This document shows positions 1 to 8,519 of a stretch of DNA of 64,000 bases, one piece after another. The notes below the pieces were generated by a model. The model did not search any database and had not been told where the DNA came from. It was given only the letters and a program-made list of their open reading frames with translations. A program made the translations under genes and the position numbers. Position 1 is the first letter of the stretch. The number at the start of each line of letters is the position of its first letter. This DNA is from Planctomycetaceae bacterium (GTDB lineage Bacteria > Planctomycetota > Planctomycetia > Pirellulales > UBA1268): the NCBI GenBank assembly GCA_021300535.1, contig JAJTED010000003.1:1-64000 (forward strand). Direction: 5' to 3'.

Positions 1-690
1 GAGCGTGGACAGGTCGGTGCCGGTGCCGGAGCCGAACTTGAAGAGCATGGCCTCGCTGCGGGCGAGGTCCATGATGTCCTCCATGTTGTCCTTCACGCTC
101 TGGATGAAGCAGGCACTTCCCTGGGGATACTCATAGGGGTTGTCCGGCATGACAACGTCGCGTTTCGCCTCGTCCCAGCGCCAGTTGCAGGGGGCACCCT
201 TGACGCCGTACTGGTTGAACAGGCCGACGTTGAACCAGACCGGGGAGTTGAAGGCGCCGTGCTGGTGGATGCACAGCCAGGCCAGGTCGCGGTAAAAGTT
301 CTCGCCGTCCTGCTTCGTCTTGAAGTAGCCATCTTTGGTGCCCCAGTCGGCGATCGTGCGGGCGACGCGGTGCACGAGCTGCTTGACCGAGTGCTCGCGC
401 TCCGGCGTGTGGATTTCGCCGTAGAAATACTTGCTGACGACGACATTGGTGGCGAGCTGGCTCCAGGCGGCCGGAATCTCGCAGGCCGGCTGCTCGAAGA
501 GCACCTTGCCGTCCTCCCCCTTGATGGCGGCCGTCCGCAGCTCCCACTCGGTCGTATCGAAGGGAGTGTCCACATCGACCGGGCAGAAGGTGGGCCGGAT
601 TTCGATCGCTGTCCGCTCCGCTGCTGGGTTCGCCCCGGCGCTGGAGGCCTGGGGGCCGGTGAGGGTGGCGGATGCGTCGAAAGCGGCCAT
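1..690 (-). CDS. nrdJ: Class II (B12-dependent) ribonucleotide reductase, N-terminal part, cut by window edge
   Basis: The gene runs off the left edge, leaving 230 codons. It is the N-terminal part of an adenosylcobalamin-dependent ribonucleotide reductase, the cytoplasmic enzyme that turns ribonucleotides into deoxyribonucleotides and works with or without oxygen. I recognise the family from FEQPACEIPAAWS, HSVKQLVHRVARTIADWG, NSPVWFNVGLFNQYGV, GSACFIQSVKDN and FKFGSGTGTDLS at the cut end, in the order usual for vitamin-B12-dependent enzymes. The ATG at 690 has AAGGAG about 10 bases upstream. No cobalamin riboswitch is recognisable in the leader; a 14-bp palindrome is listed separately. Family assignment is firm; the C-terminal half is not visible. 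Confidence 0.93.
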   Translation of the reverse strand, partial: MAAFDASATLTGPQASSAGANPAAERTAIEIRPTFCPVDVDTPFDTTEWELRTAAIKGEDGKVLFEQPACEIPAAWSQLATNVVVSKYFYGEIHTPEREHSVKQLVHRVARTIADWGTKDGYFKTKQDGENFYRDLAWLCIHQHGAFNSPVWFNVGLFNQYGVKGAPCNWRWDEAKRDVVMPDNPYEYPQGSACFIQSVKDNMEDIMDLARSEAMLFKFGSGTGTDLSTL

Positions 691-727
691 GGGGCGGTGC
701 TCCTTGCGGGGAAAAGTGTCGAGCCCG

Positions 728-741
728 GGAAGTATACTTCC
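728..741. promoter_or_regulatory. Perfect 14-bp palindrome upstream of nrdJ
   Basis: GGAAGTATACTTCC is a perfect inverted repeat lying 38-51 bases upstream of the nrdJ ATG, where an operator would overlap the promoter. It does not match the NrdR box pattern I know. An operator role is inference. Confidence 0.35.
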
Positions 742-1165
742 GTATAGTCTGTCTACAAGCGATTATCGGCCGGGGATTAGAAACCTATTGAATCCCTCAG
801 CCAGCCGGAGGCGGCGGAAAAACGCGAACGCCGGAAAGCAGCTCCATCTGCATGCTATCGCAAGATGTTGGGTCGGACGTCCCGTTGACCACTTCCTATT
901 GGCCGGGGCGTGAATGTAGCGTGAGCGTCAAGGCCGTCAAGCGGCTTTTCCTCGGCCATGGAAACGGGGCGGAAATCCCGTGTTCGAGCGCCCCCGGAGC
1001 CGGCTCCGGGCCTGGTGGCCGCGTTAGTCCGGGAGGGGGGGGGGCGGCCGTGGCTCGCCTTTCGCGGGGATGACGGCGACAATTGCCGCCGACACGACTC
1101 GCTTGTCGGCCACGGACTCCGGCTGTGTTCTGGCCCATCCCCCGCCCCTCGAGGAGACCCTGACC
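742..1165. other. Gene-free stretch between nrdJ and the PfpI gene
   Basis: No supported gene was seen. It must hold the promoters of the divergent nrdJ and PfpI genes. It contains a run of ten G at 1035-1044. Open frames crossing it have no recognisable protein pattern. Confidence 0.5.
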
Positions 1166-1723
1166 ATGGCCCACGTTCCCGGTTTACAGCGCCCGCTCGA
1201 CGGCATTCGCGTCTTGATGCTGGTGGACGAAGACTACGAGGATCTCGAGCTCTGGTACCCGAAGCTACGGCTCGAAGAGGCCGGTTGTCACGTGACCGTG
1301 GCCGGTTTCATGCAAGGCCGCACCTACGCCGGCAAGCATGGCTATCCGTGCACGAGCGACGCGGCGCTGGGCGACATGGAGGTCGGCGACTTCCACGGGA
1401 TCGTGATTCCGGGCGGCTGGATGCCCGACAAGCTGCGGCGGCACGAGAAAGTGCTCGACCTGGTCCGGGAGTTCGCCGCCCACGGCAAGCTGGTGGCGGC
1501 GATCTGCCATGGCGGCTGGATTCCCATTTCGGCAGGGGTGTATCGCGGCGTGCGGGTGACCGGGAGCCCGGGGATCAAGGACGACCTGATGAACGCCGGC
1601 GCGATCTGGGAAGATACCCCGGTCGTCGTCGACCGACATTTCGTGTCGAGCCGCAAGCCGGCCGACCTGCCGGCGTTCATGGCGGTGATCGTGGACGTTT
1701 TGGCGGCGGCGGCGGTGGTGTAG
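1166..1723 (+). CDS. DJ-1/PfpI family protein (class I glutamine amidotransferase-like fold)
   Basis: 185 residues, about the size of the PfpI/DJ-1 family, which includes proteases, glyoxalases/deglycases and chaperones. Visible motifs are the N-terminal strand IRVLMLVDEDYEDLELWYP, with the family's conserved acid near residue 27, then the loop FHGIVIPGGWMPDKLRR, and the nucleophile elbow VAAICHGGW with Cys114-His115. No signal peptide is seen, so it is probably cytoplasmic. The ATG at 1166 is preceded by GAGGAG. A Fur-family regulator gene starts 9 bases after its stop, so the two are likely co-transcribed. The actual reaction cannot be told from sequence. Confidence 0.9.
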   Translation: MAHVPGLQRPLDGIRVLMLVDEDYEDLELWYPKLRLEEAGCHVTVAGFMQGRTYAGKHGYPCTSDAALGDMEVGDFHGIVIPGGWMPDKLRRHEKVLDLVREFAAHGKLVAAICHGGWIPISAGVYRGVRVTGSPGIKDDLMNAGAIWEDTPVVVDRHFVSSRKPADLPAFMAVIVDVLAAAAVV

Positions 1724-1732
1724 ACTGCAGCG

Positions 1733-2215
1733 GTGAGTCGGAACGCCTCCCCAGATCTCGATGCGGTCAGGGCCCTCGTCCGCGACGCGGGCCTGCGGTG
1801 CACCCCCGCCCGTCTGGCGGTGCTCCAGCACCTGCTGCGGGCCCGTGGGCCCAAGACACACGCCGAGGTTGCCGTGGCGTTGGCCGACCGGGGGTTCGAT
1901 CGGGCGACGATCTACCGCAACCTGACGGAGCTCACGGAGGCCCGGCTCGTGAGTCGGATGGAGCTCGGGGACCACGTCTGGCGGTTCGAGATCCGGCGGC
2001 CGCAGGCCGGCCACGGCAAGAAGGACGAGCATCCGCACTTCGTCTGCACGACCTGTGGCGAGGTGTCGTGCCTCGAAGGCGTCGATGTGGCGATCACGCC
2101 GAAGCCGGGTCGGACCCGACGACCGGGCGGCTCGAAGTCGGCCCCGGCGGCCGCGGGCGGCATCGGCTCGGTGCGGGAAGTGCTGCTCAAGGGCCAGTGC
2201 TCGCAGTGTGAGTGA
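1733..2215 (+). CDS. Fur-family metal/peroxide-responsive regulator
   Basis: 160 residues with a GTG start. A winged helix (about 10-85, with GLRCTPARLAVLQHLL and the recognition-helix region FDRATIYRNLTELTEAGLV-like) precedes a metal-binding half with HPHFVC (100-105), CTTC (105-108), Cys113 and a C-terminal CSQC (156-159), which together can form the structural zinc site. Fur, PerR, Zur and Mur share this layout and I cannot separate them. Its position 9 bases behind a PfpI gene, whose family is often linked to oxidative or carbonyl stress, makes a PerR-like role possible but unproven. A glycine/proline-rich insert at about 123-145 just before the last beta region is unusual for the family. 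Confidence 0.88.
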   Translation: MSRNASPDLDAVRALVRDAGLRCTPARLAVLQHLLRARGPKTHAEVAVALADRGFDRATIYRNLTELTEARLVSRMELGDHVWRFEIRRPQAGHGKKDEHPHFVCTTCGEVSCLEGVDVAITPKPGRTRRPGGSKSAPAAAGGIGSVREVLLKGQCSQCE

Positions 2216-2419
2216 TCGCCGCCCGCCATGAGGCGGCCGGGGGCGGGCCTGGCCTGGCCGGGACGGCGGGCTCGCGGCGCATGGCGGCGGCACCGCACGG
2301 GGCGCGTGCCACGGCTGCGAAGCGGGGCAGCCTGGGCAAACCCAAACCTTTGGCGGCGGGCTGCGTATCGTTCTCTAGCCACGAAGGGCGTAAGCGTTTC
2401 AGTCACGGAGGACTCAATC

Positions 2420-2566
2420 ATGGACCCCCACTTCAACGAGTATCTGGCGGCGATCGCAGGCATGCACGACCTCTACGGCGAGCGGCCCGAGGATCACCCG
2501 ACCGAGTTCCACGCGGATGACGCGGCCGTGATCGGGACCGGCGCTCCGGTGCCGGCTGCTGCCTGA
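2420..2566 (+). CDS. Small hypothetical protein (48 residues)
   Basis: A short acidic protein beginning MDPHFNEYLAAIAG. The ATG has a strong GGAGG ribosome site 9 bases upstream, which is the main reason to call it. No transmembrane segment, no cysteine and no family I recognise. It follows the Fur gene by 200 bases and has no close partner downstream. It could be a spurious frame; composition and the ribosome site favour a real gene. Confidence 0.5.
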   Translation: MDPHFNEYLAAIAGMHDLYGERPEDHPTEFHADDAAVIGTGAPVPAAA

Positions 2567-2967
2567 TCCAGGCCGTCGACTGTTTGCGGTGCGCGGGATT
2601 TGCCGGGAGAACGCCGACGTTGCCGGCAGCGCTACCGCAGGATCAACGTGCTGATCACCAAGGCGGCGATGCTGGCGCCGACCGGCGTGCCGGCTTGGCA
2701 ATCCTGCTTCGCAGGCGTAAGCGTGCAGGACACGCACGTTTCAGTGCAAGAAAGTGCAAGAACAAGGAAAGGAGCGGAGAAAAGCGGCAAGACGTGCGTC
2801 CAACACGCTGCATGCCGCCCGGCAGGCGGCGCCGCAGACCGGTCCGGGGCTGCGTGGAGATCGGGACCGCAAGCGAGACGTCGCTGTGACGACCAGCTGC
2901 CCACGACGCTTGACTCCCACGGGAGACGCGGGCGGATGAAAGCCCCGCGCTCACGAGGCGACCGTGG
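2567..2967. other. Gene-free stretch
   Basis: About 400 bases with no supported gene. It contains a short inverted repeat, CGTGC and GCACG seven bases apart near 2730, and nothing else that stands out. Confidence 0.4.
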
Positions 2968-3609
2968 TCACGCCGCCGCGTGACGACCGCATCGGCGGAA
3001 CCGCCGCAGTTGCCAGACACTCCCCATCGCAGCCACTCCCGCCACGCAGGCCAAATGGTTGGGCTCAGAGGCGGCGACGATTTTGGGATGGAGGTCGCTA
3101 CCTGTCGAAGCGACTGCGTTCTCTCCGCCGGTGGAGGCCTTGAGTTCCGTGGCTTTCAAGATCAGAGTCCACGCGTAATCGACAAGGTTTCCCGTCGCAA
3201 GACCAACGTCTTGTGTCAGGATCGGTGCCGCTGGGTCGCCGGCAGGTGTCGAGACAGTGGCGCTGATCCATGATCCGCTCTGCCCGAGCACGGGCGACGT
3301 GAATGCGCGATCGGTGCCGATTTCGCCGTTGAGGAAAGCGAGTGCGAGGTCATATCTCTTCATGTTCAGAAACACGCTCTCACCCATCTCGGCATTGATG
3401 TTGACCGACTCGCCGGTCCTGGTCAGGCGAGAATCGCTATCCAGATCCCCGATCGCATGCCGGGAATCAGAGACGTTGGAGACCAAGCGACTGGTCACGT
3501 CGGGTGAATGGATCGCGATCGTTTCCGCCCCGGCCGGTTGGGCGAGCATGGCGAAGAGCGAGATCACGGCGACCCCGGCGGCGAGGGCAAAGGAATTGAG
3601 GACGCGCAC
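2968..3609 (-). CDS. Exported protein with a PEP-CTERM-like sorting tail
   Basis: 213 residues from a GTG at 3609, chosen because it gives a clean signal peptide (VRVLNSFALAAGVAVISLFAM with cleavage near AGA-ET) and has AAGGA just upstream. The middle is a Ser/Thr-rich, acidic region predicted to be mostly beta. The C-terminus reads SEPNHLACVAGVAAMG, a hydrophobic stretch, then RRFRR, which is the layout of a PEP-CTERM exosortase signal with SEP in place of PEP. Such proteins are exported and released or anchored by exosortase. Function unknown. It is divergent from a winged-helix regulator 661 bases away. Confidence 0.7.
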   Translation of the reverse strand: MRVLNSFALAAGVAVISLFAMLAQPAGAETIAIHSPDVTSRLVSNVSDSRHAIGDLDSDSRLTRTGESVNINAEMGESVFLNMKRYDLALAFLNGEIGTDRAFTSPVLGQSGSWISATVSTPAGDPAAPILTQDVGLATGNLVDYAWTLILKATELKASTGGENAVASTGSDLHPKIVAASEPNHLACVAGVAAMGSVWQLRRFRRCGRHAAA

Positions 3610-3623
3610 GAATTGTTCCTTTT

Positions 3624-3663
3624 CAGGCGGGCAGGTGAAACAGGCGGGCAGGTGAAACCTGCC
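3624..3663. repeat. 17-bp tandem duplication with a hairpin upstream of the PEP-CTERM-like gene
   Basis: CAGGCGGGCAGGTGAAA occurs twice in tandem at 3624-3640 and 3641-3657. The second copy runs into a hairpin with arms GGCAGGT and ACCTGCC and a 3-base loop (3647-3663). It lies 15-54 bases before the GTG start on the minus strand, so it would sit in the 5' leader of that gene. Confidence 0.6.
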
Positions 3664-3810
3664 AACACGTTTAGCAAGCGGCGTGCCAATTGGCGTGCAT
3701 TCGCCGATTGCTGGGGCAAGTCGCCCAGAAAAAGCAGAGTTTTCCAGCATCAAGGGTAATTTGCCGATTTCTTTTCCCCCTTGGACGGTAGCGCGGCCCC
3801 ATCGCCGGGT

Positions 3811-3825
3811 GGGGTGAATCACCCC
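3811..3825. promoter_or_regulatory. Palindrome in the divergent intergenic region
   Basis: GGGGTGAATCACCCC is a perfect 7-1-7 palindrome between the divergent PEP-CTERM-like and winged-helix genes. A related half-conserved copy (TGCGAATCACGCCAGTCAC) follows about 30 bases later. A possible operator; the rest of 3664-4270 has no supported gene. Confidence 0.35.
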
Positions 3826-4270
3826 AGTAACGGGCTTGATGCCCGGTGCGAATCACGCCAGTCACACGCGTGTTGCCGGCGTGGAATGCCGCAGCAGCAG
3901 CAGTGTTGCTACTGGTGAATCGGCGCATAGGTGAGCCCAGCACTTCATCGTCACAACCGCCGCGCGGCTGGGATCGACATGCCGATCGTTTGCGTATGTT
4001 GTCAGGGTTGATGCTGGATGCTGTCGCGACGGGACAGGCTGCCGCCGAGTCTCGTCTCCATCGCTGCCGCATGGTTCGGCGTCTTCTGCAATAGTGAGGC
4101 TGCAAGGCTCTTGAGGCCTGATTTTCGTGTTCCGAAAAAAGGAAAGGCAACGAGCGAGTTGCCTCTGCTTGTGGCGTCGTCAATCGAATAGGAATGCGAT
4201 CGTTTCGGAGTCGATTTATGCGACGCGAGTTCTCCGCCCACATTTGGTCTACACCCAAGGATTCACACCC

Positions 4271-5107
4271 ATGTCGCAGCGTGAACGTGCCCAGCTTGAA
4301 AGGATGCTGGAAAGCCGGCTGTTCGTCGTCCGGCCGCGGATGGCGGCGATGCTGCGGTTTTTCGTCGAGGAATCGCTCCGCAACGGTGGTGCCGCCATCA
4401 ACCAGCGGCTGATCGCCACCCATGCCCTCTCCCTGCCCAGCGATTTCCGCCCGACGAAGAGCGCCTACGTGCGCACCCATGTCACGCGGCTCCGTCAGGC
4501 GCTCGGTGACTACTACGCGACGGTCGGCCGTGACGACACGATCATCTTCAGCATCACGCCTGGCCCGTACCGGCTCGTCGTCACCGAGGCACTGCCGGCA
4601 GCTGGCGCGAGCCTCGAGGGGCCGCGCCACGCCGTCGCCCAGTCTTCTGTGAGGCTCGTCGATGCGCGGCTGGCAAAGGCTACCTTGGTCGTGATCGAAC
4701 TGGATGACGAACGCTGTCTGGGCCCGCAACGGGGTCTCGGCCGCGAGGTGGCATCGGGGCTCATGGTGCGGCTCGTTGAGAGCCCATTCGTACGGGCCTC
4801 CGGACCGCTTCTCCGCAGTCGCCTCGCCGAGGAACGGCTGACCGGCGAGGCCGCCGCCGGCCGCTGGGGTTACGATTACCTCTGCGATGCCACGCTGAGT
4901 CCTGCCAATGACGAGGGTGTCGTTTGCAAGGCTGCCGTCATTGGCGTGCCTGGCGGGCGACGGATACTCGACGAGAGCACGACGATCCACAGGCAGCAGG
5001 GCGAGCCGCTGGCCGAATCCCTTGGTAACTGGCTCTTTCACCGCATTAGCGAGGTCTTCATGCAACTGCGCATCGACTGCGGCTCCGCGGTGGTGCCGGT
5101 CGATTGA
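4271..5107 (+). CDS. Winged-helix DNA-binding domain protein
   Basis: 278 residues from the ATG at 4271; an upstream in-frame ATG at 4127 would add 48 poorly coding residues. Residues about 15-100 (MAAMLRFFVEESLRNGG, then FRPTKSAYVRTHVTRLRQ, YYATVGRDDTIIFSITPGPY) match the N-terminal DNA-binding domain found before TPR or membrane modules in planctomycete and acidobacterial regulators, where the usual text is LRYVVEE, RVEARRLR, YY and LPKGxYVP. The remainder resembles the periplasmic or cytosolic TolB-like part of such proteins but is short and has no repeats. Probably a transcription regulator; its target may be the divergent PEP-CTERM-like gene. Confidence 0.65.
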   Translation: MSQRERAQLERMLESRLFVVRPRMAAMLRFFVEESLRNGGAAINQRLIATHALSLPSDFRPTKSAYVRTHVTRLRQALGDYYATVGRDDTIIFSITPGPYRLVVTEALPAAGASLEGPRHAVAQSSVRLVDARLAKATLVVIELDDERCLGPQRGLGREVASGLMVRLVESPFVRASGPLLRSRLAEERLTGEAAAGRWGYDYLCDATLSPANDEGVVCKAAVIGVPGGRRILDESTTIHRQQGEPLAESLGNWLFHRISEVFMQLRIDCGSAVVPVD

Positions 5108-5191
5108 GCCAGCAGGCAAGACTCCTGCTCCGTGGAATCTCCTTGACCGATGTCTGTCCGCAGGACAGGGGTGATGCGGCAGCCGCCGGGC

Positions 5192-5211
5192 CCCCTCGGC
5201 TCGAGCCGGGG
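5192..5211. terminator. Possible stem between convergent genes
   Basis: CCCCTCGGCTCGAGCCGGGG forms an imperfect hairpin between the convergent ends of the winged-helix gene and the YhcH-like gene. There is no clear U-run on either side. Confidence 0.3.
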
Positions 5212-5248
5212 CACCATCTGCGGCGGTCCAGCGGCCGGGCCGCGCGGG

Positions 5249-5704
5249 CTACCAGACCGCGACCTTGACCACGATCTTCACCACCGGTTCCGGCTCGGCC
5301 CAGGCGCAGCACGGGGCATGGGCGTCGTCAGGAAAGAGAATCATGAACTGGCCGGCCGCCACCGGCACCGGCACCACATCCTCGGCGGCTGCGAACAGCC
5401 CGGCGTCCTGCTTCTCGTCGTAGGGCCGCGCGATCGTGGACAGGCTTGCCAGCGGCGCCCACTGGATCACCTCGCGGCCGCCCGCGAGGTACTGGACGTC
5501 GACGTAGCGGCGGTGGGCTTCGAGCGGGCCCGCCGCGGGCCGCGTCTGGTACCGCTGCACGAGCGCGAAGATGGCGTCGCCGTCTATCTCGTGGCGGCCA
5601 TCGGCGATGTCGGGCGTGGCCTGCTCCAGAAAGGCGAAGGCCTTGGCCAACCGGGCGTTCAGCGGAGCGTATCGCCGCCACTGCGGCAGTGAGTCGAGGA
5701 TCAT
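5249..5704 (-). CDS. YhcH/YjgK/YiaL (DUF386) family protein
   Basis: 151 residues, the normal length of this cupin-like family, whose members include EbgC and anomerase-like proteins of sugar and sialic-acid pathways. Recognised from ADGRHEIDGDAIFALVQ, the EAHRRYVDVQYLAGG metal/substrate strand, and the end FPDDAHAPCCAW with VVKIVVKV. The histidines of EAHRRYVDVQ and DDAHAP are the likely metal or substrate ligands. Start ATG at 5704. It stands alone, convergent with the preceding gene, with no sugar catabolism genes nearby, so the substrate cannot be inferred. Confidence 0.88.
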   Translation of the reverse strand: MILDSLPQWRRYAPLNARLAKAFAFLEQATPDIADGRHEIDGDAIFALVQRYQTRPAAGPLEAHRRYVDVQYLAGGREVIQWAPLASLSTIARPYDEKQDAGLFAAAEDVVPVPVAAGQFMILFPDDAHAPCCAWAEPEPVVKIVVKVAVW

Positions 5705-5865
5705 CGGCGCGTCGCCTCTCGGAAGTCTGCCGGTCGATGGGACGATCATAGGGCGGTCCCCGGCACCTGGCCAAGCGGCCCGGCACGTCTCGATGCAGGT
5801 GACGGAGGTTTTCTCGCAGCCCGGGGACTGGCCAACGAACCAGCGGTAATGACCGACGGGGCCGC

Positions 5866-6033
5866 TCACAGCGGTAAACGCCCGAGCAAGGCGAGGATCA
5901 GCAGAATGACCAGGATCAGCCCAAGCAGTCCGCCTCCCGCGCCGAGGACGGTGTTCCCGCTACGGAAACCGTAGCCACCGCCCAGCAGCGACAGGATCAA
6001 AATCACAACGAGGATCAGTACGAGTGGACTCAC
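5866..6033 (-). CDS. DUF3309 small membrane protein
   Basis: 55 residues starting GTG at 6033, with GAGGAG upstream. Two hydrophobic helices (PLVLILVVILILSLLGGG and LLGLILVILLILALLG) flank a short GFRSGN loop, the exact layout of the DUF3309 family of small inner-membrane proteins of unknown function. It follows the fasciclin gene on the same strand by 192 bases. Confidence 0.85.
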   Translation of the reverse strand: MSPLVLILVVILILSLLGGGYGFRSGNTVLGAGGGLLGLILVILLILALLGRLPL

Positions 6034-6225
6034 GGCTTGCTCCTCACGCAGAAAAAGGACACCTGCATTCGTGGGGTCCCTCCCGTACGTTCGGAGTGCA
6101 TTCCATTCCCGACTGGCAGACCAACTGACTCTCGCCTGCGGTCACACATGCCCCGGGCGACGGGTTCCTTTCGCACGGGGCACGTGTCGTACGCCTCCGT
6201 CCCCCACGTCTGCGACGGTGATCCG

Positions 6226-6732
6226 CTACGGCAGGATCACCTTGTCGATGACATGAATGACACCATTGGTGGCATGGATGTCCGAGTTCTGGACATGGGC
6301 CATCTCCTTGGCGGTGCCGATGTGCACGCCCGTCAGCAGGTTGTGCGTCACGGCGACCCTTGTCCCGCCGACCGTCGGGAGGTCTTTGATCTTCTTCACA
6401 TCAGCGATCAGAAGATCGTCCGGCACCACGTGCATCAACAGAATCGCCTTCAACTTTTCCTTGTTTTCCGGCTTGAGCAGGTCGTCCAACGCCCCTGATG
6501 GGAGTTTCGCAAACGCCTGGTCGGATGGGGCAAATATCGTAAACGGCCCCTTTCCCTTCAGCGTTTCCACGAGCCCTGCCGCTTCAAGAGCCTTCACGAG
6601 CGTCTTGAAATGGCCGGCCTCGACTGCAGTCGCAACGACATCTTTGGTCGCTCCCTGGGCTCCAGCCGCCCGCTCGATGCCGGGCTCCGCGGCCACCGTC
6701 GCCAGGGCACACGTCAACAGAAAACGTTTCAT
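6226..6732 (-). CDS. Secreted fasciclin (FAS1) domain protein
   Basis: 168 residues: a signal peptide (MKRFLLTCALATVAAEPG) and one FAS1 domain, which binds surfaces or matrix and can mediate adhesion. Family markers are VVATAVEAGHFKTLVKAL, GPFTIFAPSDQAFAKLP, LLMHVVPD and the final strand NGVIHVIDKVILP. Probably periplasmic or extracellular. A DUF3309 gene lies downstream on the same strand. Single-FAS1 proteins of this size are common stress or envelope proteins. Confidence 0.93.
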   Translation of the reverse strand: MKRFLLTCALATVAAEPGIERAAGAQGATKDVVATAVEAGHFKTLVKALEAAGLVETLKGKGPFTIFAPSDQAFAKLPSGALDDLLKPENKEKLKAILLMHVVPDDLLIADVKKIKDLPTVGGTRVAVTHNLLTGVHIGTAKEMAHVQNSDIHATNGVIHVIDKVILP

Positions 6733-6948
6733 GGGTCAGTTACCTCTCGAAGGAAAAACCGGTCGTCGGTTCAACGGATAAACCGAACCGGTCTGGACAA
6801 CACTAAGAACGCTGGCGAGAAGGTGGAGGAAAGGTCATGCACGCCCCGTTTTCTCCGCGTCTGACGCAGTGGACATTTTGCTCCGGCTGCCATTCCCGCA
6901 GTTCAACGGATGCGGCCGGGTTGCACGACGCCTGACGAGTGCTCCCGT

Positions 6949-8371
6949 TCAGATCCATCTGATTCGCAGGAGCCACGCCTTGACTCCCTGCGTCAGCGCG
7001 GCGTAGCCCACGATCGAGAGCCCGAGCAACGGCCAGTACAGCGGCGGCAGCCGCGTGAACCCGAGGTACTGCCCCATGGAAGAGAATGGGAGGGCGACGC
7101 CGACGGCCATGACCACCGCCGACACGACCATCAAGGGCCACGAGGGGCGGCTCTGGAGGAACGGGATCTTGTTCGTGCGGATGATGTAGATGATCAGCGT
7201 CTGCGTGAGCAGGCTCTCGACGAACCAGCCCGTCTGAAACAGGCTGGCACTCCGCCGCGCCGCCTCCGGCGTGCCGGTGTCCCAGCAGTTGAACACGTAC
7301 AGCATCATGAAATACGTCGTGTAGTCGAACAGCGACGAGCATGGGCCGATGAAGACGATGAACCGGGTGAGTTGGCCCAGATCCCAGGGCCTGGGCCTTG
7401 CGACCTGCTCCGGATCGACGTCGTCGGTCGGGATGGCCGTCTGGCTGATGTCGGAGAGCAGATTGTTGGTGAGGATCTGAATCGGCATCATGGGCAGGTA
7501 GGGAACGAAGACGCTCGCCCCCAAGACGCTGAACATGTTCCCGACGTTGCTGCTTGCGGCCATGCGGACGTATTTGAGGATGTTGGCGAAGACCCTGCGC
7601 CCCTCGACGACTCCGGCCTCGAGGACGAGGAGCGACTTCTCGAGGAGGATCATGTCGGCCGAGGCTTTCGCGACATCGACCGCCGTGTCGACGCTGATCC
7701 CGACGTCGGCTGCCCGGAGAGCCACGGCATCGTTGATGCCGTCGCCCATGAACCCCACGGTGTGATCCTGTGCCTGCAACGCCCGAATGATTCGTTGTTT
7801 GTGCGTCGGCAAGACGCGGATGCGCGAGGACCGCGCGGTCCAGCAGGTTTTTCAGGCCTGCCTGAAAGGCCTCGTGCCAATTGCCCTTGGTGAAGCCGTT
7901 GATGAGGAACACCAATGGAACCATGACCGCCACAAACCGCAGGGTCAGCCAGGTGAAGCGTGCGATGCCCTTGTCGAAGGACGTGGGCGGTTCCGCCTCG
8001 GTCATGAAGCTCGCCGTGCCGCCCAGATACGTCTCCTGGCCGGTGGCGACCACGACCGCGGTGCCCGAACCGCTCTCCACGCTGGTGCCCAGGAATGCCA
8101 CGCTGGTGAATTCCGCGGGTGCGCTGGCCGCCGGGTTTTTCTCGACCTCGAACTTCTCGACCGGAAAGCTCTCGCCCGTCAAAGTGCTCTGGTTCACGAA
8201 CAGGTCCTTCGCCGTGAGCACGCGCACATCGGCAGGGATCATGTCGCCGGCAGCCAACGCCACGATGTCGCCCGGGACGAGCCGAGAAATGGGGATGTCC
8301 CTGGCCTGACCGCCGCGGATCACTGTCGCGCCGACGGAAATCATCGCCTTGAGCCTGGCGGCCGCGCTGTC
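6949..8371 (-). pseudogene. Mg2+-translocating P-type ATPase (MgtA type), broken by deletions and a frameshift
   Basis: Clear MgtA homology, but the gene cannot work. The first part (about 7830-8371) holds AAARLKAMISVGATVIR and the actuator loop LTGESFPVEKFEVEKN, ending FTKGNWHEAFQAGLKNLLDRAVL. In intact MgtA, GNWHEA and QTGLKNLLD are separated by the phosphorylation site DKTGT and its flanks, so an in-frame deletion has removed them. The second part (6949-7812, another frame) resumes at LPTHKQRIIRALQAQ and continues with GDGINDAVALRAADVGIS and the C-terminal membrane helices. Most of the nucleotide-binding domain is therefore also missing. The first 140 or so residues are absent as well. Long-standing decay seems certain. 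Confidence 0.92.
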
Positions 8372-8519
8372 GGTCGTGCCACACTCCGGTGATGAGGTGC
8401 TTTGGAATCACGGGACGCAACACCGTACGGTGGATGCGTGTTACCCGGCGGCTTTCGCGACGAGGGACGCCTCGCGAATGATGCCCCCGCGCCCGCGGCA
8501 CAGACACCCCACTCACGGA

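Noticed and set aside
691-1000. Cobalamin riboswitch upstream of the B12-dependent reductase
   Set aside because: No B12-box or matching helices could be found in the leader by eye.
958-2211. A 417-codon open frame overlapping the PfpI and Fur genes
   Set aside because: It is a high-GC shadow; the two genes in other frames show clear families and ribosome sites, this one shows none.
2228-2566. A longer version of the small protein at 2420 starting at 2228
   Set aside because: The extra N-terminus is Arg/Trp/Gly-rich shadow text; the GGAGG site points to 2420.
6803-8344. A full-length 513-residue MgtA-like protein
   Set aside because: Only the first ~180 residues are MgtA; the rest is out-of-frame low-complexity text, while the true C-terminus is in another frame.
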